From the NCBI RefSeq assembly GCF_001424265.1, contig NZ_LMOV01000002.1, forward strand, positions 96,609 to 160,608: a DNA stretch of 64,000 bases, written 5' to 3'. Below the pieces are notes generated by a model. That model was not told the origin of the DNA and ran no database searches. It saw only the letters and a list, made by a program, of their open reading frames with translations. This DNA is from Acidovorax sp. Leaf160 (GTDB lineage Bacteria; Pseudomonadota; Gammaproteobacteria; Burkholderiales; Burkholderiaceae_C). This document shows positions 56,539 through 64,000 of the stretch, piece after piece. Numbering within the stretch: the stretch's first letter is position 1; every line of letters begins with the position of its first letter. Made by a program: the position numbers and the translations under genes.

Positions 56539-58446
56539 ATGTTCGAATCCATCCGCAAGCACTCCAAGATTGTGATGATCCTGCTGTTCTTGCTGATCAT
56601 TCCTTCGTTTGTGCTTGTGGGTATCGACCACAACTACTTCTCCGAGAAGAGCCCGGTCGTCGCACGCGTGGACGGCCATGACATCACGCAAGCCGACTGG
56701 GACAATGCCCACCGGGCCGAGTCCGACCGCATCCGCGCGCAGTCGCCCCAGATCGACGGCAAGCTGCTCGACTCGCCCGCTGCGCGTTACGCAACGCTCG
56801 AGCGCATGGTCCGCGACCGGGTGTTGCAGACGGCGGCCAAGAAGCTGCACCTCGGCGCCAGCGATGCCCGCCTGGCCCGCGAACTGCAGAACATCCCTGC
56901 CATTGCCAGCCTCAAGCGACCGGACGGCAGCCTCGACGGCGAGGCCTATCGTGCATTGGTTGGTGCCCAAGGCCTGACGCCGGAAGGATTCGAAGCCCGC
57001 GTGCGCAACGACATCTCGGTGAACCAGGTGATGGGCCCGGTCATCTCGTCGTCTTTCGTCAGCAAGGCCGAGTCCCAGCTGGCGCTGGACTCCCTCTACC
57101 AGCGTAGAGAAGCCCAGGTGGTGCGGTTCAACCCGGCCGACTTTGCGGGCAAGGTGAGCCCGAGCGACAGCGATCTGCAGGCCTACTACCAGTCGCACAC
57201 GGCGCGCTTTCAGCAGCCAGAGCAGGCAACGGCCGAGTACGTGGTGCTGGACCTCGACGCAGTCCGCGCCGGCGTCACGCTGAGCGAAGACGACCTGCGC
57301 ACCTATTACAAGGAGAACCTGGCGCGTCTGGCCGGCAAGGAAGAACGCAAGGCCAGCCACATCCTGATCAATGCCCCCAAGGACGCGCCCGCCGCCGACC
57401 GCGAGAAGGCCAAGGCCCGTGCCACCGAGCTGCTGGCGCAGCTGCGCAAATCTCCCGGCAGCTTTGCCGAACTGGCCAAGAAGGAATCGCAGGATCCAGG
57501 GTCTGCGGCTTCGGGCGGTGATCTGGGCTTCTTCGGTCGCGGTGCGATGGTCAAGCCTTTCGAGGACGCCGCATTTGCGTTGAAGAAGGGCGAGATCAGC
57601 GACGTGGTGGAAAGCGACTTCGGCTACCACATCATCCAGTTGACCGATGTGAAAACACCGCGCCAGCCCACGTTTGAAGAGTCACGTCCCTCGCTGGAAG
57701 CCGAGCTGAAGCAGCAGCAAGCCCAGCGCAAGTTCGCCGAAGTCGCCGAGGCCTTCGCCAACGGTGTCTACGAGCAGTCCGACAGCCTGCAGCCCGTCGC
57801 CGACAAGCTGAAGCTGAAGGTGCAGACGGCCAGCGACGTGACCCGCACGCCCCAGCCGGGCGCCAAGGGCCCGCTCGCCAGCGCCCGATTCCTGGAAGCG
57901 CTGTTCCAGCCCGACTCGCTGCAGAACAAGCGCAACACCGAGGCCGTCGAGATCGCGCCGAGCACCATGGCTGCCGGCCGTATCACCGCCTATTCGCCCG
58001 CGCAGACACTGCCCTTCGACAAGGTGCGCAGCCAGGTGCGTGAGCAATACGTGGCGGAGAAATCGGCTGAACTGGCGCGCAAGGAAGGCGAGGCCAAGCT
58101 GGCGGCCTGGAAGGCTACGCCGTCGACGGCCACCGGCCTGACGCCGCCGCTCGTGTTCTCGCGGGACCAGCCGCAAGGGCAACCCCGTGCCCTGGTGGAC
58201 GCCGTGCTGCACGCTCCGGTCGACCCGCTGCCTTCATGGTCCGGCGTGGATCTGGGCGCCTTGGGTTACGCCGTGGTGAAGCTCGATCGCGTGCTGGATC
58301 GCCCCCCTGTGGATGCCGCCACCGCCCAGCAACAGCACCAGCAGTTCCAGCAGTCGTGGGGCTCGGCAGAAGCGCTGGCGTACTACGAGTTCCTGAAGCA
58401 GCGGTTCGAGGTGCACATCAAGCCTCCACGGCCCGCCGCCGAATGA
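56539..58446 (+). CDS. ppiD: Periplasmic peptidyl-prolyl isomerase PpiD
   Basis: 635-residue inner-membrane-anchored chaperone at the Sec translocon. One N-terminal membrane helix ([20 protein letters not shown]), SurA-like N-domain, one parvulin domain about 270-375 ([52 protein letters not shown]), and a C-terminal domain. Position after hupB matches the hupB-ppiD order of E. coli, with a tRNA in between here. Confidence 0.96.
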   Translation: MFESIRKHSKIVMILLFLLIIPSFVLVGIDHNYFSEKSPVVARVDGHDITQADWDNAHRAESDRIRAQSPQIDGKLLDSPAARYATLERMVRDRVLQTAAKKLHLGASDARLARELQNIPAIASLKRPDGSLDGEAYRALVGAQGLTPEGFEARVRNDISVNQVMGPVISSSFVSKAESQLALDSLYQRREAQVVRFNPADFAGKVSPSDSDLQAYYQSHTARFQQPEQATAEYVVLDLDAVRAGVTLSEDDLRTYYKENLARLAGKEERKASHILINAPKDAPAADREKAKARATELLAQLRKSPGSFAELAKKESQDPGSAASGGDLGFFGRGAMVKPFEDAAFALKKGEISDVVESDFGYHIIQLTDVKTPRQPTFEESRPSLEAELKQQQAQRKFAEVAEAFANGVYEQSDSLQPVADKLKLKVQTASDVTRTPQPGAKGPLASARFLEALFQPDSLQNKRNTEAVEIAPSTMAAGRITAYSPAQTLPFDKVRSQVREQYVAEKSAELARKEGEAKLAAWKATPSTATGLTPPLVFSRDQPQGQPRALVDAVLHAPVDPLPSWSGVDLGALGYAVVKLDRVLDRPPVDAATAQQQHQQFQQSWGSAEALAYYEFLKQRFEVHIKPPRPAAE

Positions 58447-58509
58447 GTTTTTGAATAATGCGGCGATTTCCTGGAAGCGCCGTTTTTTCTGGCTATAATT
58501 CAAATCTAC

Positions 58510-58586
58510 GGTGGCTGTAGCTCAGTTGGTAGAGTCCAGGATTGTGATTCCTGTTGTCGTGGGTTCGAGCCCCATCAGCCACCCCA
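58510..58586 (+). tRNA. tRNA-His (anticodon GTG)
   Basis: Encodes the extra G at -1 (58510) paired with C73, anticodon loop TTGTGAT, and CCA. One detail: the anticodon stem reads CCAGG/CCTG with AGTCCAGG on the D side. Prophage genes begin right behind it. Confidence 0.95.
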
Positions 58587-58598
58587 AGTAAATCAAGG

Positions 58599-58635
58599 CG
58601 CCCCAGCTATCTTATTGATAGCGTGGGGCGTTTCT
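58599..58635 (+). terminator. Terminator after tRNA-His
   Basis: CGCCCC-A-GCTATC-TTATT-GATAGC-GT-GGGGCG with one bulge, then TTTCTATTT. The inner GCTATC/GATAGC hairpin resembles the second hairpin of the REP-like element. Confidence 0.7.
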
Positions 58636-58653
58636 ATTTCCCACGGTGGGAAA

Positions 58654-59685
58654 TCACAGCGCTCTGCGACGGACTTCGCGGCTGCGCTCGTAGACCCCGG
58701 CGGTCGTCGCCGGGTCGGCGTGCAGTTCGGGCAGCTCGCCGAATCTCAACTTGAAGTAGGTCGTGTAGTGCGCTCGCAAGTCGTGGAAAGTGAAGCGCTC
58801 AGCCACAACTTTTTCAGCGATTGCTGACGCCATCAGGCGTGCCCACATGGCCTTAAACCCCGCCTCTGAGTACGGGTTATTAGTCCTCGGTGCTCGAAAC
58901 ACCGCGCCCATTGGGTTGTATCCAGGCAGGGCGCGCATCCGGTCCAAGACCTCGCGCAAGGCATCGCTGATGCCGACCAGTTCGCGCTTCGTGGCGTTGC
59001 CCCGTTGCTTGGCCCGCTGCAGCCGCACGATCTCATCGTCGACCTGCGGCCAATGCAGTTGCAGGAACTCAGCACGCCGGTTGCCGGTAAGGGCAGCGAA
59101 CTGGGCCATGCTGACCAGTACCACTGCGCTTGGGCCTTGGAGCAGCGCCCACGCCACGAACGGCTCGAACTCGTGCACCTCGACCAATCGAGTGCGTGGT
59201 GCTTCACGGTTTCGGCGCACTTCCTTGCAGGGATTGCGGTCGATGTCACCGCGCTCGATGGCAAGGTTGAAAAGGTTCGACAGCACGGCCACCTCGCGGT
59301 TTGCGACGATGGGCGCCTCTGCACGGTAGACCCGGAGGTACTTGGCGATGTCCGCCGGCCGGATGGCTGCCACTACCCCGCGCTCCCAGACCTTGGCCAA
59401 GCGAGTCCAGTACTCGGCGTACTGCTTGCGCGTGAGTTCGGAGAGCCGCTTGAAGTCGGCAGTGTTGACGTACGCGCGCCAGAGCTCCCCCACCGTGCCG
59501 GCGTCGGTCGACCGGCCGTTCAGGTCCAGCACTTTGCGGATCGCATCAGCGCGGTCGGTTCCCAGGTTGATCGGTTTTCCTCGCAACGGGTGGTAGCGAT
59601 AGGTGACCTTGCCGTCCTTGCGCGGCCGGGCCTCCATCAGCGGCAGCAGGCCGGTCGCCGATTGGCGGTCGCGCGGGCGGCTCAT
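58654..59685 (-). CDS. Tyrosine-type prophage integrase
   Basis: 343 residues. Core-binding domain about 60-160; catalytic residues R203 or R204 in LTGNRRAEFLQL, H301-x-x-R304 in FHDLRAHYTT, H322, and Y332 in AGVYERS. The N-terminal GKVTYRYHPLRGKPINLGTD resembles the arm-binding domain of lambdoid integrases. Reads toward the tRNA. Its start overlaps the DUF4224-like gene's stop (ATGA). Confidence 0.93.
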   Translation of the reverse strand: MSRPRDRQSATGLLPLMEARPRKDGKVTYRYHPLRGKPINLGTDRADAIRKVLDLNGRSTDAGTVGELWRAYVNTADFKRLSELTRKQYAEYWTRLAKVWERGVVAAIRPADIAKYLRVYRAEAPIVANREVAVLSNLFNLAIERGDIDRNPCKEVRRNREAPRTRLVEVHEFEPFVAWALLQGPSAVVLVSMAQFAALTGNRRAEFLQLHWPQVDDEIVRLQRAKQRGNATKRELVGISDALREVLDRMRALPGYNPMGAVFRAPRTNNPYSEAGFKAMWARLMASAIAEKVVAERFTFHDLRAHYTTYFKLRFGELPELHADPATTAGVYERSREVRRRAL

Positions 59686-59939
59686 GCGGCGTGGCTCCAG
59701 TCAAGGCCGTTGGCAGCTGGGCGCGTCGTGGTCGGCGTGCCCTTGATGTCGTCGCGGATAACCAGCAGGGTGCCGTCGAGTCGCCGGCGGTAGGGTATCC
59801 CCACGGCGTCAAGTGCGCGGGCCTGGGCCGCCGGGCGCTCGCGATGGGTCAGTTCTCGCACCTCATCGTCGGCCAAGAAGGGGAGAGGGGTCGTGCTGCT
59901 CGCAGTTGCGGGGGGATGGACCGTGGTCATGGTGCTCAT
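59682..59939 (-). CDS. DUF4224-like phage protein
   Basis: 85 residues: LADDEVRELTHRERPAAQARALDAVGIPYRRRLDGTLLVIRDDI has the DUF4224 layout. This small protein is usually found just upstream of phage integrases, as here; function unknown. Overlaps integrase by ATGA. Confidence 0.8.
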   Translation of the reverse strand: MSTMTTVHPPATASSTTPLPFLADDEVRELTHRERPAAQARALDAVGIPYRRRLDGTLLVIRDDIKGTPTTTRPAANGLDWSHAA

Positions 59940-59957
59940 GCTGCCTCCAAAAATGAA

Positions 59958-59976
59958 AGCCCGCTCAAGGCGGGCT
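59958..59976 (-). terminator. Hairpin between small phage genes
   Basis: AGCCCGC-CTTGA-GCGGGCT on the minus strand followed by TTCATTTTT, ahead of the DUF4224-like gene. It overlaps the end of the preceding small gene. Confidence 0.55.
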
Positions 59977-60147
59977 GTGGGTCTGTGGGGTTGGGAGCGC
60001 GGTGGGCGCGCGGGGCGGGGCGGCTTGGGGTGGCGGGTCGTGCTGCTGGCTGTCGGTGCGGCCGATCACCGTGGGCGACGACTGCAGGGCCAGGCCCAGG
60101 CCGTCGAATATGGCGGCGATGGAGAGGGATAGGACGTTCTTTTTCAT
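59965..60147 (-). CDS. Small phage protein with hydrophobic N-terminus
   Basis: 60 residues: MKKNVLSLSIAAIFDGLGLALQ, then a Pro-rich tail. The ATG overlaps the stop of the preceding gene (ATGA at 60144-60147), which supports it as real. The hydrophobic start could be a signal or short membrane segment. Function unknown. Confidence 0.55.
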   Translation of the reverse strand: MKKNVLSLSIAAIFDGLGLALQSSPTVIGRTDSQQHDPPPQAAPPRAPTALPTPQTHSPP

Positions 60148-60392
60148 GCTGCGCCCTCAAGCCGCACGCCGGCGACGCGGGGCTTCAGCCAATACTGGGT
60201 GCAGTAGTCGCCTTCGCAGCGTGCACAGTGGGCGCAGTCGCATTCGAGGTCCGTTTCCCACAGCCAGCAGCGGCCGTCTTGGGCAACGAACTCGTGGGGG
60301 CCGTCGTGTCCCTCGGGCAGCACGCACCCATACTTGTCTTCCGCAGCCGAATGACCGTCGCTGTGAATGATGGCGCAGGCGACCGCCGTCAT
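60144..60392 (-). CDS. Cys-rich small phage protein
   Basis: 82 residues from ATG 60392 (MTAVACAIIHSDGHS). GCVLPEGHDGPHEF and a cluster CDCAHCARCEGDYC suggest one or two zinc sites. Both ends overlap the neighbours by ATGA. Unrecognised; a DNA- or protein-binding early phage factor is a guess. Confidence 0.68.
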   Translation of the reverse strand: MTAVACAIIHSDGHSAAEDKYGCVLPEGHDGPHEFVAQDGRCWLWETDLECDCAHCARCEGDYCTQYWLKPRVAGVRLEGAA

Positions 60393-61264
60393 GCTGTGCC
60401 TTTCTGGCTCTGGGCGGACATGGCGTCCCGGCATGCCTCGTCAGGCGTGTCACCCTGCCCGGACAGCAGCACCTTTCGATTAGGGCTGATGACCGGAGGC
60501 ATGCACAGCGGCTTGTCCGTGATCCAGGCCATCCAGCCGGTGGCGCGGTGATACGCCAGCTCGAAATAGGCCGACTCATTGCCTTCAAGTTCCTCGGCGT
60601 GGCGGGCGATCAGGGCGCGGATCGCATCCGGGGCTGGCGCTTCCCCACCGGGGGTGGCGCCGATCTCGGGTAGGCCATCGGTCAATTCCTGCATCTTCTC
60701 CATCATCTGAGGCGTCCATGTCGGGTGACCGGCAAACCGGACGAGCAGGGCATAGGCCGCGTCGTAGACGTACTCTTTGAGGTCGGTCTGCCCCTCCTTG
60801 ACGGTAAAGCCATGCTGCAGAAACACCTCGCGGATTTGGTCCCGCGTGGCCGGCGCCGCTTGCTCGGTGGTGGGGGCCGGGGCTGCGAGGGCTGCGACGA
60901 GTTTGCAGGCCCTTTCGGACGCGCGGCTTTTCACCGCCTCACTGCCTACCAGGGGCCACGCCGCAACGTGGTCAATGATGGCCTTCATATGGTCGTTCGG
61001 GGTGCCTTTCGCACCGGGCATGCCGAGGATGTAGCGCACCGTCGAAAAAGCCAAGTCGGCCTCTGCGGCCGCGCCGGGCGGCTCTGCCTGGGTGTGGGCT
61101 GGTGCTGCTGCATGGGTGGCGGCGCCATAGCCCAGGCGGATCAGACGGCATTCCTCATCGCTCGGGTTGCCGATCTGGAGAAGGTCGCAAATCTGTTCGT
61201 GGTTGGGCAGCGCCTCCGGCACGGCGGCGGGCGGCTGGGTGGGGGATGGGTTGGGGGCGTTCAT
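60389..61264 (-). CDS. Phage protein of unknown function
   Basis: 291 residues with Ala/Pro-rich linkers. Ordered patches include PNHEQICDLLQIGNPSDEECRLIRLGY near the N-terminus and AYFELAYHRATGWMAWITDKP near the C-terminus; an amino-terminal Pro stretch (MNAPNPSPTQPPAAVPEALP) precedes. The first looks like a helical phage ead/Ea22-type element, the second like small domains that recur in such mosaic phage proteins. ATGA overlaps at both ends. Confidence 0.72.
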   Translation of the reverse strand: MNAPNPSPTQPPAAVPEALPNHEQICDLLQIGNPSDEECRLIRLGYGAATHAAAPAHTQAEPPGAAAEADLAFSTVRYILGMPGAKGTPNDHMKAIIDHVAAWPLVGSEAVKSRASERACKLVAALAAPAPTTEQAAPATRDQIREVFLQHGFTVKEGQTDLKEYVYDAAYALLVRFAGHPTWTPQMMEKMQELTDGLPEIGATPGGEAPAPDAIRALIARHAEELEGNESAYFELAYHRATGWMAWITDKPLCMPPVISPNRKVLLSGQGDTPDEACRDAMSAQSQKGTA

Positions 61265-61809
61265 GATGGTTCCTTGGCAATGAATCCGATACTTCCGTCC
61301 AGAATGGCCGCCTTGATGGCGTTGAGTTCGCGGCTATAGACCGTGGCGTCCACATAGACGCGGAGCCCTTCGCGGTAGTCGTGGCCCTTTCGCCGGATGA
61401 AGGCTTCGGCGGCATCTCTCGTGAAATGCTGGCAGACGAATTCCCAACGCTCTTCGGCGTGGTACAGGGTCGAGTCGGGGTGAAGGCGTTCGATGGCCTG
61501 GGCTGCGTCGTAGCCGTCTGCCTTGAGAAACTCGCCGTCTACGGCTTCGTTCAGTGCGGCCTGCTGATCGGACTCAAGGTCGTTGAAGAACTGGTCGAGC
61601 GGTTCGTCGTGCCCATCTGTGTAGATGCGCAGGATGTCGGAAAGCTCATCAGGAACCGTTTGCCACACGCGTTTTTGCACAAGAAACGCTGCATCGGCGG
61701 TGTAGTGCCGATCAACGCCTGCCCCCACGCAGTCATGCCTCAGCCGCGCGACGAAGTCGGCCCAAGTGTCAGCGGTCAGCGCTGCCCCGGTTGCCAATGA
61801 ATCAGCCAT
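61261..61809 (-). CDS. Phage protein of unknown function
   Basis: 182 residues from ATG 61809 (MADSLATGAALTADTW). Acidic, helical; ERLHPDSTLYHAEERWEFVCQHFTRDAAEAFIRRKGHDY is the most ordered part. Ends with an ATGA overlap into the next gene. No motif recognised. Confidence 0.72.
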   Translation of the reverse strand: MADSLATGAALTADTWADFVARLRHDCVGAGVDRHYTADAAFLVQKRVWQTVPDELSDILRIYTDGHDEPLDQFFNDLESDQQAALNEAVDGEFLKADGYDAAQAIERLHPDSTLYHAEERWEFVCQHFTRDAAEAFIRRKGHDYREGLRVYVDATVYSRELNAIKAAILDGSIGFIAKEPS

Positions 61810-62215
61810 TGCTGGCCTCCTTTCTTGCATTGAGGGTGGGAGGGACGGGAAGTGCGTGCATGTGCGTGTAGTCCCAAAGCCGCTTGTGACTCCACGCCTC
61901 ATGCCAACCTCGACCTTCTGCATCGGGGTGATCCTCGTTCAGCCATACTGCGGCGACGACGCCGAAAGCGTGCTTAAACAGGAGCGCCTCGCCGTCATCG
62001 TCGTAGCCCAGCTCCTTGATCGGCACCCACCCATCAGCCAGCGCTGCATTGGGCTGGGGTGCATCCAGCGCAAAGTCCGCGCCGAGCGTGAACGCCTCCG
62101 CAAACAGGCGCTCCGATTCCGCGGTGCGCTGCAGGTGCCCGCGGTGGCCGAAGTAGGCGTCGCGCGATGAGGTGATCGCGTCGATCAGGTCTTGGGATGG
62201 GGTGGTGTCAGCCAT
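61802..62215 (-). CDS. Phage protein of unknown function
   Basis: 137 residues. ADGWVPIKELGYDDDGEALLFKH and AVWLNEDHPDAEGRGWHEAW resemble the DUF551/WVPIxE-type small phage domain, in which a W-x-P-x-x-x-L-P start is common. Overlaps both neighbours by 8 bp. Confidence 0.7.
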   Translation of the reverse strand: MADTTPSQDLIDAITSSRDAYFGHRGHLQRTAESERLFAEAFTLGADFALDAPQPNAALADGWVPIKELGYDDDGEALLFKHAFGVVAAVWLNEDHPDAEGRGWHEAWSHKRLWDYTHMHALPVPPTLNARKEASNG

Positions 62216-62411
62216 TGGCGACCTCCGGCTTCGTGTAGCGCCCGCCGGGGTGCCGCACGGCGCCGATCCGGCGCAGCACGGGCACGATGGGCGCGCTGTT
62301 GTAGGCCCAGTCGCGGCGCACCCGGTATGCGATCTCCGTGGGGCCGATGGGCTCGCTGGCTGCGTTCAGCACAGCCAGCACCTGCTGGTTTCGTTCTTCG
62401 GTGGTTGCCAT
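62208..62411 (-). CDS. Small winged-helix-like phage protein
   Basis: 67 residues, MATTEERNQQVLAVLNAASEPIGPTEIAYRVRRDW then VLRRIGAVRHPGGRYTKP. The pattern of helix-turn-helix followed by a wing suggests a small DNA-binding regulator. It follows the methyltransferase by 39 bp. Confidence 0.75.
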   Translation of the reverse strand: MATTEERNQQVLAVLNAASEPIGPTEIAYRVRRDWAYNSAPIVPVLRRIGAVRHPGGRYTKPEVANG

Positions 62412-62450
62412 GCGGCCTCCAGAGGGTTTGTGCCCCGGGTGGGGCGGGGA

Positions 62451-64000
62451 TCAGGCGGCGGCCATCCAGGCCGTCTCGTGGGAGAAGTTCGATCGCACCA
62501 GCGCTTCAGACATCGGAGGGCTGACGCTGTTGCCGCACATCCGCACCTGGGCGGTGGTGCTCAGCGGGATGCGCGGCACGGCCAGCGGCGAGTCCGTGGC
62601 CTGCTTGCCATCCGCGAAGAGCAGGGCAGGGTCGGGAATCTCCTGGAACTGGTAGCCGGCCGGAAAGCCCTGCGCCAGATACAGCTCGCGCGGCTTCAGC
62701 ATGCGCAGCGTGATGTCCACCAGCACCCACCACTGGCCCGCGTGATGCATCAGCACCATGTCGGCCGGACTTGCGGGCGCGCTCGGCGTGCTCGGGCGCC
62801 AGCGCAGCGGCCGGCATCTGCACGGTCTGCACCAGGCCCAAGCGGTCCTTGCTGGTGATGGTGGATGCAGGGGCGTGAACCGTGTGGTGGTTCTCGCCCA
62901 TGCCGTAGTACTTCACCATGTAGGCATTGATCAGCCGCTGGTTGCTGCCGGCGGCGGTGATCGTGGACATCGGCGCATCCGCCGCGCGGCCGTCGCCGTC
63001 GTAGAAGCCGCCGTTGGCCTGCTCCAGGCAGGCGGCCACCAGTGCGCTTGTGGCGCCGCTGGCCGTCACGGTGTTGAGCGGCATCTCGATGCTGCGGATG
63101 CCATGGCTGAAGCGCTTGGTGCCGCACTTGCCCTCGCCGTGGCCCATGTCCACCAGGTGGGCCGCTACCAGCGCCTGCTCGCCGCGGTGAGCGCCTGTCA
63201 CGGTGCGCAGCGGCTCGCGCGGGTCGTGCCCGCTGCGCTCGCCGTGGTGAGTCAGGTGCGTCAAGTGAGCCGCCACGACCGCCGACTTCACGCCGCCTGC
63301 CACCACAGTGCCCAGCGGCTGCTCGATTGACTGCGCGCGCGGATCCTGGCCGGGCCTTTCGCCGTAGCCCACCGTCACGAGGTGCGCGCCTACGAGGCCC
63401 TGCGTGATACCGGTGCTGGGTCGCTTCGGCGCGCCGCCGGCCGTGATCGTCGGTAGCGGCGCATCCACCGCACTCCCCACGCTGCCGGTGTTGAACTTGG
63501 TGATGTGCGCCGCTACCAAGGCGTGGTGCGTGCCGCCGGCGGACACTGTGGACAGTGGCTGCTCCACGCTGTGCCCGATCAGGTGCTGCTCGGACGTGCC
63601 GCGCAGCGGGGCCAGCGTGGGAGCCACCACGGAGAAGTGGCCGCCCTTCACCTGCGCGCACTGTGTCCGCATGGGCTCATCGGCGGGCATCGTGCGCTGG
63701 TTGCTGGCGTTCGCGTGCTCGGTCAGGTAGGGCGTCAGGATCGGCTGGGCCACGCAGCTGTCGGCCTTGGCCGTGATGGTCTGCGCCGGGCTATTCACGC
63801 TGCGCGCTGGGCTCTGGCCCATCCGGCCGCCCACGCCCACGATGAACGGGCTGGCGCTGCTGAGCACATGGCGCATCAGGCCCTTCGCCACGCGGCGCAT
63901 GGTGTTGTCCACCAGCGGGCGCTTGCGGCCGAACACGCTCTCTGCGGGCAGCTCGAAGTCGATGCACTCGGCCGCCGTGCGGTAGGGCGCCAGCTTGCCT
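62451..64000 (-). pseudogene. Phage C5-cytosine DNA methyltransferase with nine repeat modules, frameshifted; N-terminus beyond the edge
   Basis: Right edge reads LAPYRTAAECIDFELP, FGRKRPLVDNTMRRVAKGL and FIVGVGG, as in phage Dcm-like enzymes. It then has about nine repeats of a module such as QPLSTVSAGGTHHALVAAHI, APLPTITAGG, QPLGTVVAGG, EPLRTVTGAH and MPLNTVTASG (63820 down to 62860). The last conserved block, VDITLRMLKPRELYLAQGFP with MCGNSVSPPM, is in another frame starting near 62759. A +1 shift is needed within about 62760-62800. Either a real inactivating mutation, recoding or a sequencing error; catalytic N-terminal motifs are outside the window. Confidence 0.75.

Larger units (their letters stand above)
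58587..64000. mobile_element. Prophage or phage-like element at tRNA-His, left end
   Basis: Begins beside tRNA-His and continues past the right edge. An integrase next to the tRNA and a leftward early operon of small overlapping genes fit a temperate phage. The second attachment copy lies outside the window, so the attL core (tRNA 3' end) is presumed. No structural genes are seen yet. Confidence 0.85.

Overview
The window looks like the chromosome of a betaproteobacterium of the family Comamonadaceae, closest in feel to Acidovorax/Paracidovorax. The reasons are very high GC, the gene order gyrA-serC-pheA next to an OmpA-family gene, tripartite-tricarboxylate ('Bug') binding proteins scattered over the map, an EarP/EF-P pair with arginine 32, a PhaR repressor, a tmRNA tag reading ANDERFALAA, and intergenic palindromes of a type I know from this family. 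No species name is claimed. All calls come from reading the sequence; no database search was run.

Layout. 1-4432 (minus): pheA (cut by the window edge), serC, gyrA. 4666-7195 (plus): OmpA-family porin, ubiG, a MupP-type phosphatase, and the tmRNA gene ssrA. 7198-16243: a 9-kb integrative mobilizable element inserted at the 3' end of ssrA and flanked by a 19-bp direct repeat. It carries a tyrosine integrase, a MobQ/MobL relaxase with a readable oriT, a small divergent TraD-like protein, a YafO-like toxin, an HUH-type Rep protein with a candidate nick site, two envelope proteins, and an XRE regulator plus P-loop ATPase pair that is markedly AT-richer than the rest. 16251-18452: the displaced ssrA terminator, an aldo/keto reductase and a divergent LysR regulator. 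18579-26732: a hexuronate catabolic locus (kdgD, a Bug protein, a GntR/FadR-type regulator, uronate dehydrogenase, an SMP-30 lactonase, a TRAP transporter) with palindromic operators. 26921-34917: an unknown protein, phaR, a secreted nuclease, rimO, mntH, an EamA exporter and an XRE-cupin regulator. 35030-37770: efp, earP and a LysR regulator (minus). 37887-42242: CoA-transferase, HMG-CoA-lyase-like enzyme and two Bug proteins. 42540-53149: an RpiR-type regulator, iaaA, gsiABCD, two peptidases and an Asp/Glu racemase-like protein. 53225-58586: uvrC, pgsA, hupB, tRNA-Val, ppiD, tRNA-His. 58654-64000: the left end of a prophage integrated next to tRNA-His; its early genes run leftwards with stop/start overlaps and include a cytosine methyltransferase with nine repeat modules and an apparent frameshift.

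How parts fit together. In the hexuronate locus, Udh oxidises galacturonate/glucuronate to aldarolactone, the SMP-30 protein may open the lactone, and KdgD works further down the same oxidative route. The aldarate dehydratase and the last dehydrogenase are not in the window. In the gsi locus a peptide importer is joined to enzymes for isoaspartyl peptides, D-amino-acid peptides and a racemase, which suggests scavenging of unusual peptides. In the ssrA element, integrase, oriT/relaxase and Rep form a coherent excise-replicate-mobilise kit, and the XRE-ATPase pair at the far end looks like cargo, possibly defensive.

Most promising for novelty: the XRE-ATPase pair (14309-16019), the element's oriT and Rep origin, an inverted partial copy of the tmRNA 3' end at 16045-16072, a palindromic repeat inside the earP coding sequence, and the repeat-expanded methyltransferase at the right edge.
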